Assembly: GCA_030922375.1 (NCBI GenBank)
Contig: JAVEPB010000027.1
Location: forward strand, 1-46,234
Direction: 5' to 3'
DNA from: a bacterium
GTDB lineage: Bacteria; UBA8248
DNA length: 46,234 nucleotides
In this document: positions 34,005 through 42,000 of the stretch, piece by piece
Position numbering within the stretch: position 1 is the stretch's first letter
Layout: each line of letters opens with the position of its first letter
Made by a program: the position numbers and the translations under genes
The notes under the pieces: generated by a model
Told to the model about the DNA's origin: nothing
Seen by the model: only the letters and a program-made list of their open reading frames with translations
Database searches by the model: none

Positions 34005-35375
34005 ATGAATCCGGAAATCGCGGCAGTGGGCGAGGACATTCAGAAAATCCGCGACCTCGACAGGGACCACGTCTGGCACCCGTTTCTCAATCACAACACA
34101 CTCGACGAGAACCCGCTCGGCGTCATCGTCAAGGCCGACGGCTGCACCGTCACCGACGGCGAGGGCCGGGAATTCCTCGACGCGATGGCGGGCCTTTGGT
34201 GCGTCAACATCGGCTACGGGCGCAAGGAAGTCGCCGAGGCGGTCTACCGTCAGCTTCTCGAACTCCCCTACTACCCGCTCAGCCAGATCAACCTCCCGGC
34301 GGCGCGGCTCGCCGACCAGCTCGGAGACATGCTGCCCGGCGACCTCGAACGCATCTGGTTCGTGAACTCGGGCTCCGAGGCCGTGGACACCGCCATCAAA
34401 ATCGCACGTGCCTGGGGCCGGACCCAGGGCGGGCGCTACAAGATCATCGCCCGGTATCAGGGCTATCACGGCGGTACCATCGGCGGCGCCAGCCTGACCG
34501 GACAGACCGCCCGCCGTGCGCCCTTCGAGCCGCTCCTGCCGGGCGTTGTCCACCTCCAGGCGCCCTATTTCTACCGCAGCGGATATTCGAGCGAGTTCGA
34601 TCTCGCCGAGCGGCTGGCCGAAGATCTCGACGCCGTGATCCGCTACCAGGGCGCCGATACCGTTGCCGCCTTCATCGCCGAGCCGATTATCGGCGGCGGG
34701 GGTGTGCTCCCGCCCCCGGCGGACTATCTGAAGAAAATGCGGGAAGTCTGCACCCGCTACGGGGTGCTCATGATCATCGACGAGGTGATCACCGGGTTCG
34801 GACGCACGGGCGAGCTCTTCGCCTCGGACCTTTACGGCGTGAAGCCCGACGTGATGACGATGGCCAAGGGGCTCAGTAGCGGATACCTGCCCATCGGCGC
34901 GACGGCGGTGACGGACGAAATTTTCCAGGTGCTCAATGCCGAGGGCGAGGCGGGCTTCCAGCAAATCAACACCTACGGAGGCCACCCGGCGTCTTGCGCC
35001 GCCGCGAACAAAAATCTCGAGATCCTGCTGGAGGAGAATCTGGCGCAAAACGCGCGGGATGTCGGAAAAGGCCTGGGCGAGGCGCTGGCCCATCTGAAAG
35101 ACATTCCCTGCGTGGGGGATGTCCGGGGGGTCGGGCTCATCTGGGGCGTCGAACTCATCGAGGAGAACGGCGACCCGCTGCCCACCGAGGGGACGGCGAA
35201 GGTCCTGTCCTACGTCAAGGAGGAGGGGGTCCTCATCGGTAAGAACGCCGGCATCGCCGACGGGCCCTCGAACACGCTCACCATTTCCCCGCCGCTCATA
35301 TTGACCGAAGAGCAGGGCGCGACTATCGCCTCGGCCGTTGAGGCCGGGCTCAAGAAGTTCCAGGCCGAGGGTTAG
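34005..35375 (+). CDS. Class III (omega-amino acid type) aminotransferase
   Basis: This 456-residue PLP enzyme has the N-terminal HVWHPFLNHN typical of the omega-amino-acid:pyruvate branch, VNSGSEAVDTAIKIAR for cofactor phosphate binding, YQGYHGGTIGGASLTG, IDEVITGFGRTG with the PLP-ring Asp, and Lys288 in MAKGLSSGY as the Schiff-base lysine. ATG 34005 has AGGGGAG upstream; longer frames start inside the FAH gene. Together with the preceding FAH-family and CoA-transferase genes it suggests use of an amine or beta-amino acid, but the substrate is inferred only. Confidence 0.92.
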   Translation: MNPEIAAVGEDIQKIRDLDRDHVWHPFLNHNTLDENPLGVIVKADGCTVTDGEGREFLDAMAGLWCVNIGYGRKEVAEAVYRQLLELPYYPLSQINLPAARLADQLGDMLPGDLERIWFVNSGSEAVDTAIKIARAWGRTQGGRYKIIARYQGYHGGTIGGASLTGQTARRAPFEPLLPGVVHLQAPYFYRSGYSSEFDLAERLAEDLDAVIRYQGADTVAAFIAEPIIGGGGVLPPPADYLKKMREVCTRYGVLMIIDEVITGFGRTGELFASDLYGVKPDVMTMAKGLSSGYLPIGATAVTDEIFQVLNAEGEAGFQQINTYGGHPASCAAANKNLEILLEENLAQNARDVGKGLGEALAHLKDIPCVGDVRGVGLIWGVELIEENGDPLPTEGTAKVLSYVKEEGVLIGKNAGIADGPSNTLTISPPLILTEEQGATIASAVEAGLKKFQAEG

Positions 35376-35503
35376 CCCCCCTGTCCCGCTGATATTCCAC
35401 TGATCTTCCCGCCCGCCCTTCTCTCGGGGACGGCTGGCTTGTATCTAATTGAAATTGTGTGTTTTAAGCGTGATGAATAATTTTCTACAAAAATGTTCGA
35501 TAC

Positions 35504-35531
35504 TTGACATATTATAATCGAACGATATACT
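35504..35531 (+). promoter_or_regulatory. Sigma-70-type promoter of the GrdB-like selenoprotein gene
   Basis: TTGACA (35504-35509) and TATACT (35526-35531) are 16 nt apart, in an AT-rich 200-bp gap. The predicted start near 35538 leaves a leader of about 38 nt before ATG 35576. A perfect -35 and a 5/6 -10 make this one of the clearest promoters in the window. Confidence 0.75.
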
Positions 35532-35575
35532 TGATCCCGCTAGCTACCTGTCTTTCTTGAAATAGAGGGTTGGAC

Positions 35576-36853
35576 ATGGTTCGAATGGAAGATCTCTCGG
35601 AGCCCGAGGTCATTGGACTCAACAATTTCCCTCTTCTCAGCTTTGAGGGAAGCCCCTGGGCCGAGGGGCCCCCGCTGAGCCAGAGAAGGGCGGCTATCGT
35701 TTCGACGGCCGGGCTCCAGCGGCTGGGCGATGAGACATTCACACGGGAGTCGGGCGACTATCGTGTTATCCCGAAAGAGCTTGCCGCCTCGGATTTTTAC
35801 ATGAGTCACCTGTCCACCAATTTTGACCGGACGGGATTTCAGCAAGACGTCAATGTCGTCTTCCCGATCGATCGCGTGAAGGAGCTTGCGGAGGAGGGCG
35901 TCATCGGCTCCGTGGCGGATTTCCATTATTCGTTCATGGGCGCCATGCCGCCCGGGCAGATGGAGTCATCGGCCCGGCGGATGGCGGGCTTGCTCAAGGA
36001 CGACGGGGTGGACGCGGTTATTCTCTGTCCCGTCTGACCGAACTGCACGCGCGCCGTCGGCGGGCTTGCCCATTATATAGAGGAAGAAGGAATCCCCACC
36101 ACGCAAATCAGTCTCGTACGCCCTCACACCGAGAAGATTAATCCTCCCCGGGCGCTTTGGGTTTCGTTCGATTTCGGCCGCCCCTTCGGAGCGCCGGATG
36201 AGCCTGAATTTCAAAAAAAAGTGGTCCGGGCGGCCCTTGCATTGCTCGAGGCCGGGCAAGGCCCCGTTCTGGAGGATTTCCCGGAGGACGCTCCCGGCCC
36301 GAAAGCAGGGATGGAAGGGTGGGTCTGCCCGGTCCCCATGAGCCGCCCGGCGGAAGAAGCTCCCGATCCCACCGGTTATCTCAGCGGCGTTCTCGATGAG
36401 ATGAATAACCTCCGGGTCTGGTATGATCTGGGCAAAGAGAAAAGAGGGCGGACCACCGTCGGCGTAAGCGGAATCGAGGTGGAGGCGGCCGCCCGGTTCA
36501 TCGTTTCGTTTCTGGGCGATGCGCCGCCGGAGAATCCCCGCCCCGATCTCAGTGTTTTCTATGCGCTGAAACTTGCGCTCGAGGATCTTCGCGCCTACTA
36601 CTTCGAATCCGCCATCAGCCAGCCCGGAAACGCCGACGGGCGCCAGGTGGCCGAGTGGTTCTGGGACGAGACCAGCGCCGGGAAGCTCTTCATGGCGCTG
36701 GAGCCCGTTCTGGCCGGGAGCGAGGACAAGATGCTCCGCTTTATGGCGGAGCGGATGCTCATCCCCAGAGCGCAGTTTCATAAAATGCCGGAGGAGGGTC
36801 ACCAGCGCTTCATGGATGCGCTGGGCTCGCGCCACGATTATCGGATTCGATAG
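35576..36853 (+). CDS. GrdB-like selenoprotein, UxxC motif (UGA at 36035-36037 read as Sec)
   Basis: This 425-residue protein belongs to the glycine/sarcosine/betaine-reductase selenoprotein B-like family if the in-frame TGA is Sec (residue 154). The region reads VILCPV-U-PNCTRAVGGLAHYIE, giving U-x-x-C, where GrdB-type proteins carry a U-x-x-C centre. The N-terminal FYMSHLSTNFDRTGFQQDVN and the YSFMGAMPPGQ segment match these non-clostridial GrdB-like proteins. About 190 extra C-terminal residues have no clear domain. ATG 35576 has AGAGGG 6 nt upstream. No GrdA or GrdC is nearby, so it is unlikely to be a true glycine reductase. A MarR gene begins 10 bp after the stop. Confidence 0.88.
36052..36062 (+). 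promoter_or_regulatory. bSECIS-like hairpin of the GrdB-like protein
   Basis: CGCC (36052-36055) pairs with GGCG (36059-36062) around a GUC loop; two further pairs are possible beyond a mismatch. It begins 14 nt after the UGA. The loop is identical to that of the CPHU gene hairpin, but this stem is the shortest of the five. Confidence 0.5.
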
Positions 36854-36863
36854 GGGAAGCGAG

Positions 36864-37355
36864 ATGGAAACGGCATCCGGGGAGAGTGCTGCCGCCGGGG
36901 AGGCCCGCCTGGGATTCAATCTCGACGAGGAAGCCCGATACGCAGTGATGAACGCGGGCGCGCGCCTTTTCAAGGGGGCCGATCCCTTCTACCGCGCCCT
37001 CGGCCTGACCGGGGTTCAGTACAATGTCCTTCGTGTGCTCGAGGCCGCCGAGGAGTCTCTTTCCCAGCAGGAAATCGCCCGGCGAATCCTGGCCTCGCGG
37101 GCGAACGTCACGAACCTGATCGATCAACTCGAGGCCAAGGGGCTGATCCGGCGCGGCCCCTGCGAGGACCGGCGGGTGAAACGAGTCAGCCTGACGCCGG
37201 AGGCCGAGGCGCTTTTGGTGAGCAGCTACGCGGACGTTTTGGAGATCAACGCCGACATGATGGAGAATCTCACCACGGAGGAGAAGGAGACGCTCCTCGC
37301 CCTCATCCGCAAGCTCGGTAGCGGAAGCCAGGCATGGCGCCGCCGCTCATTTTGA
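36864..37355 (+). CDS. MarR-family transcriptional regulator (GrdB-like/CMD locus)
   Basis: This 163-residue MarR protein has the winged-helix core LTGVQYNVLRVLEAAEESLS, QQEIARRILASRANVTNLID, and the wing DRRVKRVSLTPEAEAL. ATG 36864 lies 10 bp after the GrdB-like stop, and a CMD selenoprotein gene starts 91 bp downstream, so the regulator is embedded between two selenoprotein genes and probably controls both. It is the second MarR in the window located next to a selenoprotein. Confidence 0.9.
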   Translation: METASGESAAAGEARLGFNLDEEARYAVMNAGARLFKGADPFYRALGLTGVQYNVLRVLEAAEESLSQQEIARRILASRANVTNLIDQLEAKGLIRRGPCEDRRVKRVSLTPEAEALLVSSYADVLEINADMMENLTTEEKETLLALIRKLGSGSQAWRRRSF

Positions 37356-37446
37356 CCGAGGAGCGGAGCCTGAAGAATGAGACTAGATGGATTGAGGGAA
37401 ATCGCACATCGTTCGACAAACCGCACCAGATGAGAAGGAGACCACG

Positions 37447-38100
37447 GTGCCCAACATCAGCATGCTCGACATCGAGGATTTAAAGAAAACGAAACTCGGG
37501 CCGTTCGTGAACAAATGCCTCAAGCACCGGGCTCCCGACCCGGCCTTCCACGCCATGCAAGGGCATAACGAGGACCTCTCGAAGGCGATGTATATCGCCT
37601 GGGGGACGGTCTTCAACACCGGAGCCGTCGATCACAAGCTCAAGGAGATCATCCGGGTCCAGCTCTCCCGGGCGGCCGACTGCAACTACTGAGGCAATGT
37701 GCGATCCGCTTCGGCGAAGCGGGACGGACTCACCGAGGAGTTGATCGACGAGGGAATCGAGAACTGGCGGGAGAGCGATAAATTCGGCGCCGCCGAGAAA
37801 ATCGCCCTCGAGTACAGCGAGCTGATGCAGTTCGAGCTGGAGAAAATCGACGAGGCTTTCTACGGGCGGTTGCGCGAACATTATTCCGACGCGGAGATCG
37901 TCGAGCTCGGCGCCTTCATCGGTTTCAACGTGGGGTATCACACGTTTTTCAGGACTCTCGATTTCTACCCCATGTTCTCGCCGGACGGCCGCCTGGTGAG
38001 CCAGGAGGAATCCAGGGAAATTTACGGCTCCCGGCCGGTCTCGCACCTCAGCGGGCCGCTCGGGCGCGCCCGGGCCCTCGCCGCCGACGGGGGGGAATGA
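37447..38100 (+). CDS. CMD/AhpD-like selenoprotein, CNYU motif (UGA at 37690-37692 read as Sec)
   Basis: This is a 217-residue carboxymuconolactone decarboxylase-family protein with Sec82 if the TGA is read through. The redox site reads ADCNY-U-GNVRS (C79 and U82), following the family lead-in DHKLKEIIRVQLSRA. After the UGA about 135 residues continue in frame with clear homology to the downstream gene (EIVELGAFIGFNVGYHTFFRTL, IYGSRP). GTG 37447 has AAGGAG 7 nt upstream. A SECIS-like hairpin begins 12-13 nt after the UGA. It is likely a thiol/peroxide oxidoreductase. Automated calls would give a truncated gene plus an orphan fragment. Confidence 0.92.
37706..37722 (+). promoter_or_regulatory. 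bSECIS-like hairpin of the CNYU protein
   Basis: CCGCTTC (37706-37712) pairs perfectly with GAAGCGG (37716-37722) over a GGC loop; a U-G pair can extend it outward. It starts 13 nt after the UGA, in the same position as in the other CMD genes here. Confidence 0.65.
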
Positions 38101-38104
38101 GGCC

Positions 38105-38704
38105 ATGCCCGTCGTCGAGCCATTGCCGGAAGATCAGATCGAGGAAAAGGGTTTCGGGAAAATACTGGGCCGCTGCGAGGAGGTGGGCGCGCCCGACGCG
38201 CTGTTCGTGCGGATACTCGCCCGCGCGCCCGGCTACGCCAAGGCGCTTCACGACGCCATGCACATGTCCCATGCCGAGGGGGGCGTCGATCACAAGTTAA
38301 AGGAGATCATCCGCGTCCAGCTCGCCCGTAAGGCCGAGGACACCTACTTCGCCAACCTGCGCTCCGGGAAGGCTCTGCGCGAGGGTTTGACGGAGGAGCG
38401 CATCGAGGCGGGCTCGGGCGATTTCGAGAGCGACGCGGATTTCACACCCGCCGAAAAATGGGCGCTCCGCTACGCGCATACGATGTACCGCGAGCCGGGA
38501 AAGGTGAACAAGGAATTCTACGATGAGGGCAAAAAACACTTCAGCGAGGCGCAGATCATGGAGCTCGGCGGCTTCATCGCCCTCCATTACGGCTTGCAGG
38601 TTTTCATGCGGACCCTGAAGGCGTTTCCCCTGCACGACCCCGAAGGGAATTCTATTTTGCAGGAAGAGTCCGAAAAAATTTATGGCTCCAGGGCTGGCCG
38701 GTAG
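38105..38704 (+). CDS. CMD-family paralogue lacking both redox residues
   Basis: This 199-residue protein is clearly related to the selenoprotein just upstream: GGVDHKLKEIIRVQLARKA and the C-terminal MELGGFIALHYGLQVFMRTL, KIYGSR are shared. The catalytic motif is lost: C79 is Asp and U82 is Phe (AEDTYFANLRS) at the same residue numbers. It therefore cannot do Cys/Sec redox chemistry at this site. The gene begins 4 bp after the upstream stop with GGGGGGA as ribosome site, so both products are made together. A structural or regulatory partner in a mixed oligomer is a reasonable inference. Confidence 0.88.
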   Translation: MPVVEPLPEDQIEEKGFGKILGRCEEVGAPDALFVRILARAPGYAKALHDAMHMSHAEGGVDHKLKEIIRVQLARKAEDTYFANLRSGKALREGLTEERIEAGSGDFESDADFTPAEKWALRYAHTMYREPGKVNKEFYDEGKKHFSEAQIMELGGFIALHYGLQVFMRTLKAFPLHDPEGNSILQEESEKIYGSRAGR

Positions 38705-38737
38705 TATTTTTCTTCGCTTCATCATGGAGGTTGTCCG

Positions 38738-38929
38738 ATGCCGCAAGAACCTCGATTGACCGCGGAAGAGCAGGAGGCATTGACCCAGCGGCTGCGCGAA
38801 TGGATCCGCCAGGAGGAGGCCCGGGGGATTCCGATGGAGAATATCCTGATCTCCTGCGGGGAGTGCGGGCTGGTGGATATGGTGGATGAATTGGGCGAAG
38901 AAGAAGAACCGGCTCCGTTTGAGGAGTAA
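38738..38929 (+). CDS. Small acidic protein with a CGEC motif
   Basis: This 63-residue acidic protein has a helical, charged first half (QEALTQRLREWIRQEEARG) and a single CxxC (SCGECG) followed by a Glu-rich tail. ATG 38738 has GGAGG 8 nt upstream. It is the last gene before an intrinsic terminator and so closes the GrdB-like/MarR/CMD gene set. The CxxC could serve redox or metal binding; two cysteines alone do not make a zinc ribbon. I do not recognise the family. Confidence 0.7.
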   Translation: MPQEPRLTAEEQEALTQRLREWIRQEEARGIPMENILISCGECGLVDMVDELGEEEEPAPFEE

Positions 38930-38933
38930 AGGC

Positions 38934-38951
38934 CCGCTGCGCGGTTTTTTT
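38934..38951 (+). terminator. Intrinsic terminator of the selenoprotein/MarR gene set
   Basis: CCGC (38934-38937) and GCGG (38941-38944) form a short stem followed immediately by seven T residues (38945-38951), 4 bp after the stop of the small CGEC protein. Confidence 0.6.
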
Positions 38952-39046
38952 CGCTAGCATTTGTTTTTCAGGTTGGCCGCGCCCGATCCGGGCGTTCACG
39001 GAGGGGGTTAGCGCGCTTTCGGTGAGCCTTCGCCGACTTCATATAC

Positions 39047-39092
39047 TTTCCGGGGAATTCCACCGGACACGACGGTGGAACTCCCCGGGAAA
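39047..39092 (+). promoter_or_regulatory. Long leader hairpin before the MetE-like gene
   Basis: TTTCCGGGGAATTCCACCG (39047-39065) pairs with CGGTGGAACTCCCCGGGAAA (39073-39092) as about 18 pairs with one bulged C and one A-C mismatch, over a GACACGA loop. It ends 20 nt before ATG 39113. It does not match a riboswitch class I know. It may be a protein- or RNA-controlled attenuator or an mRNA-stability element. Confidence 0.6.
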
Positions 39093-39112
39093 CCATCATC
39101 GAGGGGATCGTC

Positions 39113-40285
39113 ATGCTTACCGCCACCGCTGATATCGTGCTTCCCACTTCTGTGATCGGGTCCTTGCCGCGGCCCGCCTGGTACACCGAAAACCTGGGCA
39201 AGGAGACGTTCCTGACCGCCATGACGAATTCCCATTACCGCGGGCAATACGAGGATGCGGTCTCGGCGTTGTTGCGCGACCAGGAGTGCGCGGGCCTGGA
39301 TATCGTCACCGACGGGGATTGCCACTACGACGAGGAGGTCGGCGGGCAGAGCTGGCACACCTATCCGATCCTCCATATGGACGGTTTCGATCAGGATGAC
39401 GCCCAGCCCGTGCCGATGGAGGCGAGATATCCCGCGGGCCATATTTTGCACGATTATCTCGAAGCCCGGGTCATGCCGAAGATCGTGGGGCCCATCGGGC
39501 GGGGAAACCTCCAGTACGCGGCCATGTGGAAGGTGGCCCAGCGGCTGACCGCCAAGCCCGTTAAGTTCGGGACCATCACCCCCGAGATTCTGGCGATGAG
39601 GACTCTGGACGAACACTACACGGACCCGCGCGAGCGGATCATGGCTTTCAGCAACGCTCTCAACGAAGAATTGAACGAACTCGCGGACGCCGGCTGCTCC
39701 GTCATTCAGTTGGAGGAGCCGCATATTCACATGGTCGCCGCGCGCGGGATTACGGACGGGGCGCTGTCTCCGGATTTCCTGCTGGAGGTGTTCAACAACA
39801 CCGTGAAGGGGCTTCGGGATAAATCCGAGGTGTGGTGCCACACCTGCTGGGGAAATCCCTCCCAGCAGCGCATGTTCGATGAGGTGCAAAAATACGGACC
39901 CGCGCTCGAATACTACAATCAGATCGATGCCGACGTGATCACGTTCGAATCGTGCAGCTCCGGGCGCGCCGAGCTGAATTTAATCGGCGAGCGTCTCTCG
40001 GACATCAAGGTGGGTATCGGGGTCATCGATCACCACACCCTCCAGGTGGAGCGTCCGGTGGAGGTGGCCGATCACATCCGCGAGGCGCTCGGGCACATTC
40101 CGGCCGAGCGGCTCGTCATTACGTCCGATTGCGGGATGGGCCGCGAGGGCATGAGCCGACGCCACGCACGTTACAAGATTGGCGCGATCGTCCAGGGCAC
40201 GAACATTGTTCGCAAGGAACTCGGGTTGCCCGAGGCCGTATGCCGGATGGCCGATGATCGCTATTCGCTGACCGTGCCAAAGTAG
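39113..40285 (+). CDS. MetE-like (cobalamin-independent methionine synthase, C-terminal domain) methyltransferase
   Basis: This 390-residue single-domain protein corresponds to the catalytic barrel of MetE. The zinc ligands are visible as H243 and C245 (WCHTCWGN), E279 (TFESCSSG) and C340 (TSDCGMG). It has the N-terminal IGSLPRP motif and the ITDGDCHYDEE region. It lacks the N-terminal half of full MetE. Such short forms often use other methyl donors or thiol acceptors, so the substrate pair is uncertain. ATG 39113 follows GAGGGGAT. A long hairpin occupies its leader. It may belong to the thiol/selenol theme of the neighbouring genes. Confidence 0.88.
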   Translation: MLTATADIVLPTSVIGSLPRPAWYTENLGKETFLTAMTNSHYRGQYEDAVSALLRDQECAGLDIVTDGDCHYDEEVGGQSWHTYPILHMDGFDQDDAQPVPMEARYPAGHILHDYLEARVMPKIVGPIGRGNLQYAAMWKVAQRLTAKPVKFGTITPEILAMRTLDEHYTDPRERIMAFSNALNEELNELADAGCSVIQLEEPHIHMVAARGITDGALSPDFLLEVFNNTVKGLRDKSEVWCHTCWGNPSQQRMFDEVQKYGPALEYYNQIDADVITFESCSSGRAELNLIGERLSDIKVGIGVIDHHTLQVERPVEVADHIREALGHIPAERLVITSDCGMGREGMSRRHARYKIGAIVQGTNIVRKELGLPEAVCRMADDRYSLTVPK

Positions 40286-40317
40286 AAGACTGCATCGGTC
40301 TTAGCGATACGCGAAAA

Positions 40318-40333
40318 CCGGCCCGGAGGCCGG
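40318..40333 (+). other. GC-rich hairpin between MetE-like and cupin genes
   Basis: CCGGCC (40318-40323) pairs with GGCCGG (40328-40333) over CGGA. No T-tract follows, so termination is doubtful. Confidence 0.4.
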
Positions 40334-40393
40334 GGCAACCTTATGAAAGATTACCGGGATAATGAGCGGATCGAATATTCAGGGGGATAGATC

Positions 40394-40960
40394 ATGGACT
40401 ATACGTTCAGCGAGTTTTGTGCGGACTGCGTCAAGGCCCTGAAGGCGGACGGCGGCGAGGGCGGTCGCAAGGAGATCCAGAAACATTTCAACAGGATTCT
40501 GGCGCACCCTGAGTTTGTGAACGAAATATTGGGCGACAACCCGCAGCCGGGCCGCCACATTATCCATCACGACAAGGAAACGGATTTTTACGTTCTGGCG
40601 CACGTATATGCGGGAGCGGGACACGCGGCGCCCCACGATCACGGCCCCTTCTGGGTGATTTACGGAAACGCCACCGGATATACCGATATGACCGAATATC
40701 GCCGCCTCGACGACGGCTCGAAGGAAGGCTACGCCGAACTCGAGGTGTCGAGCGAGTACCGCATCGAGGCGGGAACCTCGTCTGTTTTTAATGTGGGGGA
40801 TATTCACGCGATTGACTATCCCGCAAATACAACTTTTATCCGCCTGGTGAGCGGCGACGCCGAGAGCGGTAAGAACCTGCGCTTTGATATGGCGAACAAC
40901 ACGGTCGAGGTGCAGGATCGCGGCAAGGAGGCGCGCATCGTCTCTAGCGTCGAGGAGTAA
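40394..40960 (+). CDS. Cupin-fold protein (cysteine dioxygenase-like)
   Basis: This 188-residue protein has a cupin double-stranded beta-helix core: cupin motif 1 as PHDHGPFWVIYGN with the metal-binding histidines, and motif 2 as VGDIHAIDYP with a third His. The N-terminal about 60 residues are helical. The pattern HDHG...VIYG resembles predicted metal-dependent cupins related to cysteine dioxygenase, so an iron-dependent thiol oxidation is possible but unproven. ATG 40394 has GGGGG upstream. It is followed by a strong hairpin, so it may be its own transcript or the last gene after the MetE-like gene. Confidence 0.82.
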   Translation: MDYTFSEFCADCVKALKADGGEGGRKEIQKHFNRILAHPEFVNEILGDNPQPGRHIIHHDKETDFYVLAHVYAGAGHAAPHDHGPFWVIYGNATGYTDMTEYRRLDDGSKEGYAELEVSSEYRIEAGTSSVFNVGDIHAIDYPANTTFIRLVSGDAESGKNLRFDMANNTVEVQDRGKEARIVSSVEE

Positions 40961-40979
40961 ATCGGCCTGAAATACCCGG

Positions 40980-41013
40980 AGCGCGGCCCGGCCGCCGGTT
41001 GGCCGGACGCGCT
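40980..41013 (+). terminator. Strong hairpin after the cupin gene
   Basis: AGCGCG (40980-40985) pairs with CGCGCT (41008-41013), and inside it CCGGCC (40988-40993) pairs with GGCCGG (41001-41006). The following TTG is only weakly T-rich. It is probably a transcript end or processing site. Confidence 0.5.
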
Positions 41014-41067
41014 TTGCCATACCCGCCGCTTCGTTGTATACCTTGCCGGTCTCGATAACCCAGGTCC

Positions 41068-41107
41068 CCCGCCGTCGCGGGACGGCCCCTCCGGGCCGGG
41101 CGGCGGG
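41068..41107 (+). other. Nested GC hairpin before the hydrolase gene
   Basis: CCCGCCG (41068-41074) pairs with CGGCGGG (41101-41107), and inside it CGGCCC (41083-41088) pairs with GGGCCG (41093-41098). It lies 37-76 nt before GTG 41144 and would be part of the leader if transcription starts upstream. Confidence 0.45.
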
Positions 41108-41143
41108 CCTCGGATGATTCATATCCCGCGGGAGGAAATATCT

Positions 41144-41956
41144 GTGGCGCAAGCTGTCTGTAACGGAATTCAAATCGCGTTCGACGACACCGAATTTGGC
41201 TCCAGCAAAACCCCCATTGTGTTTATTCATGGCCACACCATGAACCGCTCGTTTTGGGACAAACAAAAACAAGCCCTCCGGAGCGCGAACCGGATCGTCA
41301 CCTACGATCTTCGCGGTTGCGGCCGGTCCGAGAAGCCGGCCACGGGCTACGCCCGGGAGGAAGAGGTCAAGGATCTCCATGACCTGCTCGAGGTCGTGAA
41401 GGCTTCGAGGGCCCATCTCGTCGGGTTGAGCCGGGGCGCGGGAATCGCGCTGGGCTTCGCCGCCGCGCATCCGGACAAGACCGCCTCGGTCTTCGCGATG
41501 TGCCCCAGTTTCGATCAGGCCCGGATCATGCCCGAATTCGTTGACCAGAGTCTCGAGGTCATGGCGACGCTCCGGGCGGAGGGTCTCCGGTCGGCGAAGG
41601 AAAAGTGGCTTTCGCTCCCGGTCTTCGCGCCCGCGCTTGAAAACGAGGAGCTGGCCGCGAAAATCGAACAGATGATGCTCTCCTACACCGGCGCTCATTG
41701 GCTCGACAACGAGCCGCCGAGGGACCCCTCCCTGGGCGACGCGGCCCCCGCCATCAAGGCCCGGACGCGGATACTGGTCGGCGAGCGCGATCACGCGGGC
41801 TTTCACGCCTGCGTCGACGAGTTGGCGGAAAAAATCGAAGGCGCGGTCAAGAGCGTCGTTCCCGGCGTTGGTCACCTGATCAGCCTGGAGGCCTCCGACG
41901 AGACGACATCGGCCATCGAGGCCTTTGTCGCGAACCGGGCGCCCGAGGCCGCATAA
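41144..41956 (+). CDS. Alpha/beta hydrolase (co-encoded with CMD selenoprotein)
   Basis: This 270-residue alpha/beta hydrolase has the oxyanion motif HGHTMN, DLRGCGRS, nucleophile Ser in VGLSRGAG, a probable acid in VGERDHAGF and the C-terminal His in GVGHLISLEA. This layout is typical of 3-oxoadipate enol-lactonase/haloperoxidase-like members. Lactonase and CMD genes often travel together in aromatic degradation, which fits the CMD gene 44 bp downstream. GTG 41144 is chosen because GGAGG lies 8 nt upstream; ATG 41114 has no such site. The substrate is not determined. Confidence 0.9.
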   Translation: MAQAVCNGIQIAFDDTEFGSSKTPIVFIHGHTMNRSFWDKQKQALRSANRIVTYDLRGCGRSEKPATGYAREEEVKDLHDLLEVVKASRAHLVGLSRGAGIALGFAAAHPDKTASVFAMCPSFDQARIMPEFVDQSLEVMATLRAEGLRSAKEKWLSLPVFAPALENEELAAKIEQMMLSYTGAHWLDNEPPRDPSLGDAAPAIKARTRILVGERDHAGFHACVDELAEKIEGAVKSVVPGVGHLISLEASDETTSAIEAFVANRAPEAA

Positions 41957-42000
41957 CCGGCCCGGCCCTCGATCGGGCGCGGGCCGAAGGAGACGAAATC

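Noticed and set aside
35576-36853. True glycine reductase component GrdB
   Set aside because: GrdA, GrdC/D and GrdE are absent nearby, and the C-terminal 190 residues do not resemble clostridial GrdB.
39047-39092. Known SAM or SAH riboswitch
   Set aside because: A single long hairpin lacks the multi-helix junction or pseudoknot of those classes.
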